Positions 11,975 to 23,135 of a stretch of 64,000 bases of DNA are shown here, piece by piece. The notes below the pieces were generated by a model. It did not search any database. It had not been told where the DNA came from and worked only from the letters and a program-made list of their open reading frames with translations. Each line of letters begins with the position of its first letter. The first letter of the stretch is position 1. The position numbers were made by a program, and so were the translations under genes. The stretch covers positions 81,394,964 through 81,458,963 of the forward strand of contig CM057228.1 of NCBI GenBank assembly GCA_029891385.1, in the 5' to 3' direction. Origin of the DNA: Erythroxylum novogranatense (taxonomy: Eukaryota > Streptophyta > Magnoliopsida > Malpighiales > Erythroxylaceae).

Positions 11975-12325
11975 ATGCGTATTAGGCCTCTATCTAATAC
12001 ACTGTCTATTCAAGCTGAAGGCATACCCCTGCAAGGAAGACAAGTGCTTATGCTACTTGCTCCTTATGATTTAGATCTTCCGGAGCCTAATCTATCCGTT
12101 CATCCACCAACTTTTGAGATTGTAGACGATTACATTCCATCCTCAGACGCATATGCTACCACGATTGCATTCACAGAACCCTCAGTGGATGATGATCAAC
12201 TCTCCTCACCGATTGACTCGCAAGATTAAATCAGGAACTTGCACAAGGACGTCAAGGAGCTGAAGGAGATGGTAAATGAAATGAAGAAGATGATGACAGA
12301 ACTGCTGAAGAGTCATCGTCATTGA
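11975..12325 (+). pseudogene. Env-like / post-pol region, part 3, with coiled-coil end
   Basis: An 84-codon acidic, Pro-rich stretch (11975-12229), followed in another frame by a short heptad-like segment (LHKDVKELKEMV then NEMKKMMTELL) that stops at about 12325. A terminal coiled coil is plausible for the env-like product of this lineage. Broken by at least one frameshift. The region to 12520 holds two GGGGGAG purine runs and no further coding sequence. Confidence 0.4.
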
Positions 12326-12520
12326 TCATTTTTGATTATAACAAATAGGGGGAGAAGAGAATGGAAGGCAGCAATCGAAGAATCTCAAAGGGTGTGATTG
12401 AAGGAGTCTATGACATAGATAGGGGGAGGAAGAGGAAGACTAATAAAGACGACAAGACATGTTCTTTTTAATGTTCTTTATATGTATAAGTTCATTTTAT
12501 GTATATGATTTGTTAACATC

Positions 12521-13440
12521 AAAAAGGGGGAGATTGTTGAGTCAAAATGACTTTACATATATATATGATTTTGATGAATAACAAAGAATTGAAAAGCAGA
12601 CGTAGACGCAGATTAAAAAATAGACGCAGAAAAGCAGACGCAGACGCAGACGCAGAAGTTAAAAAAGTAGAAGCAGGCGCAGAAAAGTAGACATAGACGC
12701 AAAAGTTCAAAAGCAGACGTAGAAAAGTAGACACAGAAAAGCAGACGCAGAAAAGCAGATGGAGAATTCAAAAGCAGATGCAAGAGTCAGTTCGAGTTAG
12801 TTATAGAAATCAACTGATTAACCGTTTCTTTCAAGATTCAAGAAACAAGAGTCAAGAAGCAAGATTCAAGAAGACTATAAATATGAGTCGAAGTCGAAGG
12901 CTATAAATATGAGTCGAAGTCAAAGATTAATATTTTAGAGAATATTATTGAACTTACACGAACGAAAAGTTTTTTGTGAGATTATTGTGCAAAATAGCTG
13001 AGAGCTAGTATTGCTATAACATAGTTCAAATACTTTTGTAAGAAAGTTGTACAGATAGCCTATAGAGGCTAAGAGTGAAAGAATAATAAGTGTAGAGACC
13101 TGAAGAGGCTCGGAAATAATACTTATAAACGTTGAAGAGATAGTGAAATCTCAGAAAGACTTTTGAGGACTGGACGTAGCCCACGGTTTGGGGTGAACCA
13201 GTATAAAATCGTTGTGTCAACTTCTACTCTACTCTATCTCTTTTTAAGTTCAAAGTTTTGTTATTACTTAGTTTTCGAAACAAGTTTTCAAGTTTTGATC
13301 AAGTTAAACTTACTGAAGTTTCTGTGAAAAGAATTTTTTTTAACAAAACGTTTTCTAAAAGGTTTGTAAAAAGGGGAATACATTATTCAATCCCCCTTTC
13401 TAGTGTATTCATTATCGTATTATAAGCATTGTAATAACGT
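12521..13440 (+). mobile_element. Polypurine tract and SIRE-like 3' LTR, end uncertain
   Basis: AAAAAGGGGGAGA (12521-12533) abuts an LTR start TGTTGAGTCAAAATGAC at 12535. That polypurine and LTR start, and the CCCCCTTTCTAGTGTATTC near 13400, are the style of SIRE copia LTRs. No clean CA terminus is found before the copia pol end at 13446, so the LTR is probably truncated at the junction. It carries a hexamer-based repeat at 12597-12775. Confidence 0.55.
12597..12775 (+). repeat. AGACGC-based minisatellite in the SIRE-like LTR
   Basis: About 180 bases built from AGACGC and GCAGAAAAGCAGACGC words in imperfect tandem, with point-mutated variants (AGACGT, AGGCGC, AGATGG). Purine-rich on this strand. 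Confidence 0.8.
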
Positions 13441-13445
13441 GTGAT

Positions 13446-14489
13446 TTACTTCAACATGCCTTTAGTTAAAGGATCCACAATCATCAAATCAGTGCTAATA
13501 TGCTCTATGACAATTTTCTTTTCCTTTACACGTTCTCTTAAGGATAAATACTTAATGTCGATATGCTTGCTTCAACTTTCACTCTTGTTATTTTTAGCCA
13601 TAAAAACTACAACGGAGTTGTCGCCATACAACTCTAACGGCTTAGAAATTGAATCAACAACTTTGAGCCCATATATGACACTATTCAACCATACACCATG
13701 CGAGGTGGCCTCAAAACATGATACGAATTCAGCCTCCATGGTGGAAGTAGTAATCAGGGTCTGCTTGGTACTTCTCCAAGATACAGCTCCATCAGCTAGC
13801 ACAAAAATATAATCAGATGTTGATTTCCTTGAATCAATGCAGCCAACAAAGTCTGAATCGGAGTATCTAACTACTTCTAAGTTCTCAGTTTGTCTACACA
13901 AAAGTATATAGTCCTTTGTGCCCTGAAGATATCTCAGAACCTTCTTTGCAGCTTTTCAGTGATCAATACCTGGATTACTCTGATATCTTCCTAACATTCC
14001 AACAACATATGCAATGTCAGGTCGGGTGTAGACCTGAGCATACATAAGGCTTCCTACAGTTGAAGCATATGGCATGTTCCTCATGTGTTCCTGCTCAAAA
14101 TCATTTTTCGAGCATTGATTCAAGTTGAATCCATCACCTTTGACTATGGGTACTACACTTCGTGTACAATCTTTCATTCAAAATCTCTGTAAAATTTTGT
14201 TGATATAGGTCTCTTGAGACAAACCCAAAATGCCTCAAGATCTTTCTCTATAGATCTTAATGCCAATGACATAAGATGCCTCACCTATATCTTTCATATC
14301 AAAATTCTTTGAGAGAAATTATTTCACCTCATATAGCAAACCCTTATCATTAGTCGCAAGTAAAATGTCATCCACGTATAACACAAGAAAACAAGTCTTA
14401 CTCCCACTAACCTTCTGGTGTAAACACTGGTCCATTATATTCTCTTCAATACCGAATGAAGTGATAACCTCATGAAATTTTAAATACCA
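13446..14489 (-). pseudogene. Copia element K: reverse transcriptase and RNase H, decayed
   Basis: Read on the minus strand, the intact YVDD catalytic box of a Ty1/copia reverse transcriptase lies at 14367-14378. It is followed by LMYAQVYTRPDIAYVVGMLG (minus ORF 13956-14177). RNase H signatures lie in 13572-13901 (YSDSDFVGCIDSRKS; TMEAEFVSC; LYGDNS). The frame ends TKGMLK-stop at 13446, the usual copia pol end. Stops and frameshifts break it at least four times (near 14490, 14320, 14178 and 13955). No LTR of this element is recognised on either side. Confidence 0.85.
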
Positions 14490-15296
14490 CTATCGGGAGG
14501 CTTGTTTTAACCCATATATGGATTTATTAAGCTTACATACTAAATGCTCACCATCACTAGAGGAGAATCCTTCAGGTTGTTTCATGTAAACCTCTTCCTC
14601 TAGTTCACCATTGACGAATGTCGTTCTCACTTCAAACAGGCATCCCCAAACGCGTATATGCCTCAGACTCGATTTCCAACCCTTAAATAACTCAAAAGGT
14701 CTCTTCGAGATAGCCTTGGTTAGAACCTGATTTAATATATACACAACCGTCTTTAGAGCTTCTGTCCACATGAATTGAGGAAGTTTTGTATTACTCCTCA
14801 TACTTCTCACCACGTCCATTAAGGTTCGGTTTCTTCTTTCTTCCACACCATTTTGATCCAGAGAACCAGGCATGGTGTACTGGGCAACAATCCCATGTTC
14901 CTGAAGAAACTTCACAAAAGGACTAGGTGCTTGTCCACTCTCAGTATATCTACCATAGTACTCTCCACCTCTATCTGACGTAATGATTTTAATCAGTTTT
15001 TCACATTGATTCTCCACTTTAGCCTTAAATATTTTAAAGGCATCCAAAGCTTCGTCCTTATAACAAAGTAAGTAGAGATACATATATCGCGAATAGTCGT
15101 CTATGAAGGTGATAAAATATTTCAGACTATTTGCATCCATATCTGGACAAAAAATATCTGTCTGTATGATTTCTAATGGGTTTGTACTCCTCTTGGCACC
15201 CCTTTTAGACTTGTTAGTTTGTTTACCCTTAATATAATCCACGCAAGTCTTAAAATCAACAAAATCCAAAATCCAAAGTACTAAGTACCCCTTCAT
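14490..15296 (-). pseudogene. Copia element K: integrase fused in frame to reverse transcriptase
   Basis: A 268-codon minus-strand frame. The integrase core is complete, with catalytic D47 (QTD), D108 (SDRGGEY) and E153 ([11 protein letters not shown]). The zinc finger keeps C18, but the second Cys of the usual CVDC is Tyr (CVDY). After [13 protein letters not shown] (ending near residue 224) the protein jumps to [20 protein letters not shown] and YGLKQASR of the reverse transcriptase. An in-frame deletion has removed the integrase C-terminus, linker and first part of RT, perhaps 200 or more residues. The frame stops just after KQASR. The M1 start is simply the first Met: homology continues upstream to 15360 in broken form. 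Confidence 0.9.
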
Positions 15297-15360
15297 TTAC
15301 TAATCGCTTATTGAGATGTGTCCTAATTTACGGTGCCACAACATAGAGGATTATTCATTC
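15297..15360 (-). pseudogene. Copia element K: pre-integrase zinc finger start
   Basis: On the minus strand MLWHRKLGHIS is readable (about 15315-15350), the HH half of the integrase zinc finger, followed by a stop before the main integrase frame. Gag and protease are missing. Homology ends near 15400, where the foldback begins. Confidence 0.7.
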
Positions 15361-15410
15361 ACAACACATCGTTTCAATCCAACAGTGACATGCATCGAAT
15401 TTTAGCAGTG

Positions 15411-16575
15411 ACATTGCTAGAATTTCAATATAATTCGTAATTGTTATATTTGAAATTCATGAGTAGCGACTAATGATTTGTAATCATTAGAGATAACATA
15501 ACCTAGGTTAAATGACGTATTGTATGTGGTTGTTTCCTTGATTAATCAGCTTTCATAATTAGTAATGATATTGCTAATTAAATATAGAGATCGTATCCTA
15601 GGTTTTTTGGTGGCTAGGTTTAATTAATGATCTTATCTTGATTAAACATTACGTAAGGAAAAATTCAGGTTAATTATTAATCCAAAATTAATTGTTGGTA
15701 TAAGAGGTTTAAGAATGACAAATCATTGAAACATGTTTAATTAGGATGTAGGCCGAGATTGAACTAAAAAAATGGGTCCTTATCGAATTTCTCTCTTTTA
15801 TCATTTTTTCATGTTTTCTTTAAATTATTTTTATTAGTTAGTTTAACTTTATTTTATTTTCTTATTTCTAAAATCAAACCCCTCTACCCCCACAAAAACC
15901 TAAACACCTATTATTTTCATTTCAATAACTTTACATACACTCTTTATGGATCGACCTAGACTCACCACTGCTACATTAGTAGGTCTAGTTTATTTCACAA
16001 TGGGCGTAATGCTAGTCAAAATAAACTAGAGCCGATCCCACAGAGAGTGTGCGTAAAGTTATCAAAAAGAAAATAGTAGGTGTTTAGGTTTAAGGGGATT
16101 GGTTTTAGAAATAAGATAATAAAATAAAGCTAAACTAACTAAAAAAGCAATTTAAAGAAAACAATCAAAGATGATAAAAGTTGGGAATTCAGTAAGGACC
16201 TGGTTTTTTGGTTCAGTCTCAATCTACACCCTAATTAAACATATTTCAATGATTTTATATTCTCAAACCTCTCATAGCAACTGTTAATTATGGGTTAATA
16301 ATTAACCCGAGTTTTCCCTTAGGTAGTGTTTAATCAAGATACAATTGTTAATTAAACCTAACCAACAAATAAACTAGGATGCAATCTTTATATTTAATTA
16401 GGCAATGCCATTACAAATTAGAAAAACTAATTAATCAAGGAAACGATCACATACCATGCATTATTTAACCTAGTTTATATTATCTCTAATGATTACTAAT
16501 TATTAGTCGCTATACATGAATTTTCAAATATAATAATTACGAAGTTATATCAAAATTCTAGTAATGAGTTACAAA
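15411..16575. repeat. Long inverted repeat (foldback), arms about 545 bases
   Basis: The left arm (about 15411-15960) is the imperfect reverse complement of the right arm (about 16034-16575). For example CGACTAATGATTTGTAATCA matches the complement of 16485-16515, and ACACCTATTATTTTC matches the complement of GAAAATAGTAGGTGT. The 70-base spacer itself holds CTAGTTTATTT and AAATAAACTAG, which could pair and extend the stem. No open frame or transposase is seen. It could be a foldback transposon, an inverted duplication or two copies of one repeat head to head. Terminal repeats and target duplications were not resolved. Confidence 0.8.
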
Positions 16576-17767
16576 TAAACTATCCAATGAATGCATTAAA
16601 AATAATATTTTTTCAACACCCAATGGGTTCATACACAAATAAAGGAATGATAATGAGATTACGATTATCCATATCACAAATCAATTAACATAGAATAACA
16701 CAATCAATTTTTAAAGAGAGAAAGAAACAACGAAAACAATGAAATACACTTAACTCAGGTCATCGGTGTCAATGTCACCTTCAAACCAGTGTTTGGACGT
16801 TTAGCCCTCCATAGTTCTCTCTAGGTTGAGAGCTTCACCCCTCATCTTTTACTAAAATCAAAAGCTACCAAAAATAATTGCTTCAGCCCTCAGAAATTGT
16901 CCCAATCGAAAATTCCCCTCACTATTGCTCATGCCTCCACCTTTCTGTCTTTTTTTTTAATTAAAACCTACTCTCTCCCCCACGTTATTGTTTTGATCTT
17001 TATTTAAAGAAAATGTATCCATTGAACGTCTGTGTTTACGTACAATGTCTATGTGAAACACAAATAGTTGCATTTTAATCCATTTTTTCTAGCTGATGAC
17101 GCTTCATTTTCTTCATGAACTACTGTTGCATTTCTTCTCTTCCAGCTGTCTCTTAGATTGTCGTTTTGGTGTGCTTCTTCTCCCAACTGCCTTGTCTTCA
17201 TTTAATTACCATAAAACATGTTGCATAGGCTGTTGTCCATCATCCTTGGCTTAATTAATTAAATTAATGGCGCAAAATATTAAATTCACGTACACCTTGC
17301 ATGGTCTATGCACAACAGTCGTGAGCAACTTTGATTTATTTGTGATTTTATTTTTCTCATCTTCTTTTTGTCTTTTAATTTTCTTCTTCTTGGTCTACGA
17401 AGACAAGTGAAAATGAATCTTCAAAAAATGATCCAAATATCATGCTTTCGACTTACTTTAACTTCTTTGCTTTCAAATTGTGCTAAAATCACATATGAGT
17501 CAAAGTGCGTATCTTAAGTAGTTTCATGTCATTATATGCTAAGTGTTATGAAATAATTAAACAATTAATTAAGAACATATCACAAATCTAGAATTTTGTA
17601 ATCAATTAGGGATTATTAATTGGGGTTAAATGACTAGGTCTTAAGAGAGATTAATCAACCCTTCAGAAATCAAGTATGGATACCGATTGAATAAAAAATG
17701 ATTAAGGTTGTAAAATGATGATATAATGAATCCTATACTTTCATACTTGATCAACCTTATTGGGTCC
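16576..17767. other. Unassigned AT-rich DNA
   Basis: The first part continues past the right arm of the foldback. No open frame, LTR end, primer binding site or known motif is evident. The stretch 16770-16980 is less AT-rich, with TTGAGAGCTTC and CCCCTCA segments. Nothing further can be supported. Confidence 0.4.
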
Positions 17768-17915
17768 GTGTTTTGTGTACCGGGGCGAACTAGGCCCAGC
17801 GTACCCCAAGTTGGCACGCGACCACAACCTTCAAAGGTATTGTCCTCTTTGGTACTTGAACTCGAGTCCTCAAGGTTTTATTGCATTTAAATGCACGCCT
17901 CTTACCATTGAGTAA
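17768..17915 (-). mobile_element. Possible tRNA-derived SINE fragment
   Basis: On the minus strand ACTCAATGGTAAGAGGCGTG resembles a polymerase III A box and GAGTTCAAGTACC about 45 bases later resembles a B box (consensus GGTTCGANNCC). A GC-rich body follows to about 17768 (GGGTACGCTGGGCCTAG). This fits the head and body of a plant tRNA-related SINE. The tRNA-like 5' end is shortened, and neither a clear tail nor a target duplication is found. An alternative is a decayed tRNA pseudogene. Confidence 0.4.
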
Positions 17916-18381
17916 TTTTGAGGTTTTGATTTAAGTAATTTTGAGGTTTTGATAAATTAATCCTTTGTAAAATTCTTATTTACGTCAAAGTTAGTAGGAT
18001 TTATTGAATGGGTAAGTGGAATTAAAGTGTCGAGGTTATAAGAATGTTCAAGGGTATTTTTGGCAAGACACTTAAGGTTAAAAGAATATAAGCCTATAAG
18101 GAAGAGTAAAATGGACTTTTTGGATTCATTAAGGGAAGAATTGGAAGAAGAAATAATGTTCTTGCATTTTAAGAAGGGAGAAGAACAAAAATTGAAGAGA
18201 AAAAGAGAGAGTGTCATGAAGAAGAGAGAGAAATACGAAGAGAAGAAGAGAAAACAAACTAGGGTTTCAATTTTCTTAGCCTTCAAGAGAGATTTTGAGG
18301 TTGTTCAAGAAGGAAAAAAGGAAGAGGAAGAGAAGAGCTTCCATTTGAACCAATAATCATTTCATTTGGTGAAGATTCAAG

Positions 18382-18588
18382 GTAAGATCATTATTAATCT
18401 TTTGGATTTTTGAAAAGATTGTGATTCGTGGAGTTTAGAAAATACATGGGTTTAAGTATTCTAGAATCAATTTTAGTGATTGTGTTTTGCGTTGAGTGGG
18501 ATTTTTTTTAGTGTATAAGTGATTCAAGAAAGGTAAGATGAGCAAGAGAAGAGGTATTTTGAGCAAGTCTTTAAACAAGGAAATCAGG
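18382..18588 (+). other. Putative leader exon 2 and flanking splice signals in LTR C1
   Basis: Donor-like TTCAAG/GTAAGA (18382), acceptor-like GGATTTTTTTTAG ending 18511, a 76-base exon-like segment rich in AAG words, then donor-like ATCAG/GTGGGTTACA (18588). The segment resembles the H counterpart (62988-63053). Each holds variants of GATCAAGAAAGGCAAGAG, as does C2. In C2 the first donor is lost by a short deletion (GATTCAGATCA at about 25530). Confidence 0.45.
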
Positions 18589-18879
18589 TGGGTTACATGT
18601 TTATAATAGAGTTATGAGCCATTAATACATTTCCAAACCAAAAAAATAAAATGATTTCAATTACTTCATAAATGTTGCTTTTAAATGCTTTTGAGTGATT
18701 TGAGAAATTGCTATATGTTGGTGTATGAATTTTGATGATGAAATGGAAAATGGTTTTGGAAATATTTATGTTAAGCCTTCAAAAATTTCATGGCATTTTG
18801 TATAAATGAAAAAGAACATGAAATGATTTGAGCATGAATATGTGCTTTTGTTTGGGCAAGAGTGGAACCATTCTGTTCG

Positions 18880-18970
18880 CCACATTCATGTTGACAAGAG
18901 CCTTCTCCCGGCAGCCCGCTTGTGACATATGAGCTCCGAAATTAGACTCATTCTGTTCCTGGGGTAAACT
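18880..18970 (+). other. Conserved CTTCTCCCG block with bulged hairpin, LTR C1
   Basis: CTTCTCCCGGCAGCCCGCTT is followed by ATGAG[C]TCC-GAAATT-AGA-CTCAT (18929-18951), a five-pair stem, a one-base bulge and a short upper stem with one C-A mismatch. In C2 (26104-26126) the upper stem is TCC/GGA, fully paired. Homologous hairpins with different but still paired stems occur in LTRs D, E, F, G and H. Confidence 0.6.
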
Positions 18971-19597
18971 TCAATTTTGCAATTCTGTTTTCAGGGAACC
19001 CTTAAGCCATTGGTTGTGCATTGCATCTCTTAATTGTCAAATATGTTGCATAATTTGAGTGTTCTGCATTGACATTTAAATGTATATGTTATGTTGATGT
19101 GATGATATTTTAACTATGAGTTTTAAGTAAGAATTGTGAATTTGACTTAGAATTTGAGAGTGAAGCATTCTATGAATTCATTATAATTTTTATACGACAA
19201 ATGAACATTTCAACAATTTTACTTATTCTCCGTTATAAACTTGTTACCCACGAGCTCTTAAGCTTACCCCTTTTGTCCCATCTTCACGTGATAGCTAAGA
19301 GATCAAGTAATCAAGAGCCTAAGGAAATTACTTCAATTTGTTTATTTTGTATTTTTGAGCTGGTTTTAGGAAAACACAATGTTTTAGTCACATTTCAAGT
19401 TTATTTGTTCAAGCATCTTTTATAATTTGAGATTTTGAGACGATGATGTATTATGGCTTGCATTGCCATTGAAGATTAGTAAAACTTTGTTCTTTGATGT
19501 TAATGAAATATGAATGGTGTATAGATGATGTGAGTTGAAATTAGATATATGTGAAGAAGTCATCAACTTGAGTTGATGATTTTGGAACATGAATTGT

Positions 19598-19638
<41 letters not shown>
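19598..19638. repeat. (TA)n microsatellite in LTR C1
   Basis: About 19 TA repeats, ending with ACATACATA. The equivalent position of LTR C2 (near 26775) has no such repeat, so it expanded after the two LTRs separated. Confidence 0.95.
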
Positions 19639-19642
<4 letters not shown>

Positions 19643-20112
19643 CATAAGTGAGATGTTATGGAAAAGAAAGATAGGAATCATGACTGATCAAGTGTAGTTG
19701 AATGTGATGAGTCAAAAGAGTTGAGATTGAGAGTTTAATGAAGTCAATTTGGTAGCTGAATGGTAATGTTCAAGACATTCTAAGTTTGCACAACACAAAA
19801 TTTCAAGTCTTACAAAGAGGTAAATTTCTTGTTATGATTTTAAGAGAACAATTGTATTGATTTAGGCTAAATTAGACAAGGATGTATTCTAGAAAATTGT
19901 AGCTTATCTTTCTAGCTTTCCAACGGTATATAATATGAAAATTTTGGAAATCGGAGTCGAAAGTTATGATTTTTATAAATGGAGATGCTATGGAGAGTGT
20001 AGTTAGTGATTTAGAACTTTTAATGATGTGAGGAAGACCCTATAGAATCATCTTCTTATGCACTGTAGACTGAAACATCTTATTGGGTTAATCTTCTGTA
20101 TCTTCTTAGGTT

Positions 20113-22221
20113 TGTTGGAGTTATGTAAATATAGTGCCCTGAAAAGCAAGTGTATTTACATGTAACTTTATCTTCTTCAGTTACAGTTTTGTAATGAAAA
20201 TATTTATTATTAATAAAAAAAAGAGTTTGATTTTATCTGTGTGAGTGTTATATATCCGGTCAAAAGGTACCAAGATTCTTTTGTAAGTAATATACATATA
20301 CATAGGGATTTATGGGAAACATGTATATTATTAGAATCTGAATTAATTAATTCACAGTTGAATAATCAAGTTGGTCACTTGATTATGGTTTAGACTATAG
20401 TGTTGCGATTTATCTCCATATAAGTAAAGGAGTTTACTTAAAGGGAATGATGAGTTTCATATCATGATAGCAGTAGACTATCGATAATGGCACTATTAAA
20501 TGAATCTGGAATCAAGTATGTTTTCAAGAATAAAGTGGGTCGTCACTTTAATCTTAAAACATACAACTTAAGCATTCACTTATTATGAATCATAATCTTG
20601 ATGAGTGGTGAACTCATATATGTTTCATTATAATTCTTGATATGATCAGAATGGATTTTTACAGAGTATTAATCTAGTGTCTGCATGTTGGAATTATTAT
20701 TTGAAACATGTATCAGGGAACATTCACTCAAATAAAGAGTTTATAGTGCTATCATCACTTATAGATGTTTTAAGGGTATTTGGGGATTAAACTGGCACCA
20801 GTAGTTTGATGGAATAGCTACCCATCAAGTTTTGAAACCAAGATGAGATCTTGTGTGTTAATCACCATATAATGTAAAACGGGAGATCTAAAAGGAAAAA
20901 CTAACATAAGGGCAAAATGATAATTTTGCCCTTTGTTGTGCGGATGGCTATAATAAGGTTTTAAATAGGATTTGCAATTGGACATAAAATATGTATTCTC
21001 ATCATATTTAATAATTCAAGAGTTCAACTAATTGTCTTTAGTGGAATGACATTTAGTTAATAAGCTAGAATTAATTATAATGAGATTGAATTAATTATGG
21101 GCTTATTGAAGCTTGAATTATCAAAGTCCAACAAGATTCCCCATTTGGCTTTAAGGAAGGTTATCAAGCTAATTAAGAAATATAAATGGAGGTTTTAGAA
21201 GCCCATAATTGAATGTTGGGCTTGGTCTAATTAATGGTTAATTAGAAGCCCAAATGTACATTTAGAAATGGGCTAGATTTTGGTTTAATGTAATTAATTA
21301 GATTAATTATATTAAAACAAATTTTTTAAAGAAGAAGTAGCAATTTCAGTTTTGTTAGGTGAAATGTGAAGCTACACATTTGACATTAAAATGCTAAAAT
21401 CAAGATGGTCTTTATTATGGTTTATCATTATTAAATGGAGTTATGAACTTACCATTAAATGGTTTAATGGTTGTCTTTTAATGTTAGCATGTAACCTATT
21501 TGCTTTCATTAGATTAAAAGTGAAAGATGTATATTAGATGGACCATCTTCCTTCTTTCTTCTTGCCAAAATCGAAATTGGTTATTCAATTTTAGGTTATA
21601 GTCTTTTCATATAGTCATTTTAAAGATAAATGAAGAGAGTCTCATTTATTGGCAATTTGATGATTGATTAATGAAAGAAGTGATGCATTGGATGCCTCTC
21701 TCTTCTTCCATTCATGCATAACATAAATTGGAGTGTAAGAAAGACATCTTGCATGTTCTTGAGACCTTCTCTCCTTTCATGCTAGGTAGAATCGAAAATA
21801 CCAATTGAAAGTGTTTTATTTTTAGTTCTTCTTCTTTTAAAAAGATCTCCTCCAAACATTTTTTCTCCTTTCCCACCAAAGGATTTTGTTAACCTAATTG
21901 TCCCTGAAGAACAAGTGGTAAATCTAATTGGTTGAGGATACAACAACAATGAGAAAGTAGATTGGTAAAGGAAAAGATTTAAAGGAAAAGGATTTGGATA
22001 CAAGAAGAAAGAGAGGATAGTGCAACGAGGATTTAAAGCTGTAACAAAGGAGTCGGTAATACTCCTGATCTTGTTTATGTTTTATTATCCTTATACCATA
22101 TCATGTATGGATTAGCATGATGATTTGGATTTGTTGCTCCTACTGCAAGTAATGATTTCTTAAAAGTTTTGAAATCTACCGTTTCTCCAAATATAGTATG
22201 TTTTGTTTTTCCGATCCAACA
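20113..22221 (+). mobile_element. Solo LTR I of the copia J family
   Basis: A 2,109-base sequence, TGTTGGAGTTATGTAAATA to CCGATCCAACA, flanked by the target duplication AGGTT (20108-20112 and 22222-22226). Both ends match the LTR of the minus-strand copia element J (ends at 42300 and 31750). No interior remains, so it formed by recombination between two LTRs. It landed in the 23-base repeat array of LTR C1. It contains no gene. The open frame near its right end is non-coding LTR. Confidence 0.95.
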
Positions 22222-22615
22222 AGGTTGACCTTCTGTATCTTCTAGGGTTGACCTTTTGTATCTTCTAAGGTTGACCTTCGATATCTTCTTAGGTTGACCT
22301 TTTGTGTCTTCTATTTGATCTTCTATATCTTCTGCTTCTTGTGCCTATCGTCTGCTTCTGGTGCCCATCTTCTGGTGCCTACCTTCTGCTTCTGATGCCC
22401 ATCTTCTGATGTTTATCTTCTACTTTCGGTGTTCATCTTCTGGTGCCTATCTTCTACTTTTGATGCTTATCTTCTGGTGCCTATCTTCTACTTCTTTTGC
22501 TTATCTTTTGGTGCCCATCTTCTAGTGCCTATCTTCTGGTGCCCATCTTCTAGTGTCGATCTTTTAATGCTTACCTTCTGGTGCCTTTGGTTTGGTTTCG
22601 TTTGACCTATCGTCT
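22222..22615 (+). repeat. Two tandem arrays in LTR C1
   Basis: First, four or five units of about 23 bases (GTTGACCTTCTGTATCTTCT plus AGG), interrupted on the left by solo LTR I. Then about fifteen units of about 20 bases built on CTTCTGGTGCCTATCTTCTG. Both are pyrimidine-rich. The C2 counterpart (27155-27690) has a different number and order of units. Confidence 0.9.
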
Positions 22616-23135
22616 GGTCCAGTTCTGACTCTTTAAATGACAAAATCTCACTTTGATGTCTTCATGAAAGTTGTATATATATAAGTCCTCTTTCAAACCG
22701 TCTAAGAATGATTTTAATTCAACATCTATAGAGAATTGTCCTGAAACAGGTTCAATATGATTGATAACAAAACCTTGTTTGATTCTTTCGACAATAACTT
22801 TGTTATCCAACCTCCAAATGAAGTGATTCTTAGACCAATAGATTCCTAACACATTTATTTCTACCCCTCCATGAAATTTTATAGCTTTTGATATTGATTT
22901 GAAATTGATGTCGATTTGAAAAGGATTGATGGAATCAAAGTAAGCGTATTAGGTTGGAAGAGTATGAATCAGATATTTTACTAAACATGTTTTGGTATTT
23001 TGATATGTAGAGCTCTGAATGAGATGATTCTTGTCTCTAAATAAACTAGAGACATAGAACTACAAAATAATTTAAGGAATATAATTTTAATTTAGCCCCT
23101 AAGACTTTCAATTTCTGGATGGAAGTTGGGCACAG

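Noticed and set aside
13441..13812. Plus-strand 123-codon frame
   Set aside because: It is the antisense shadow of the copia K RNase H.
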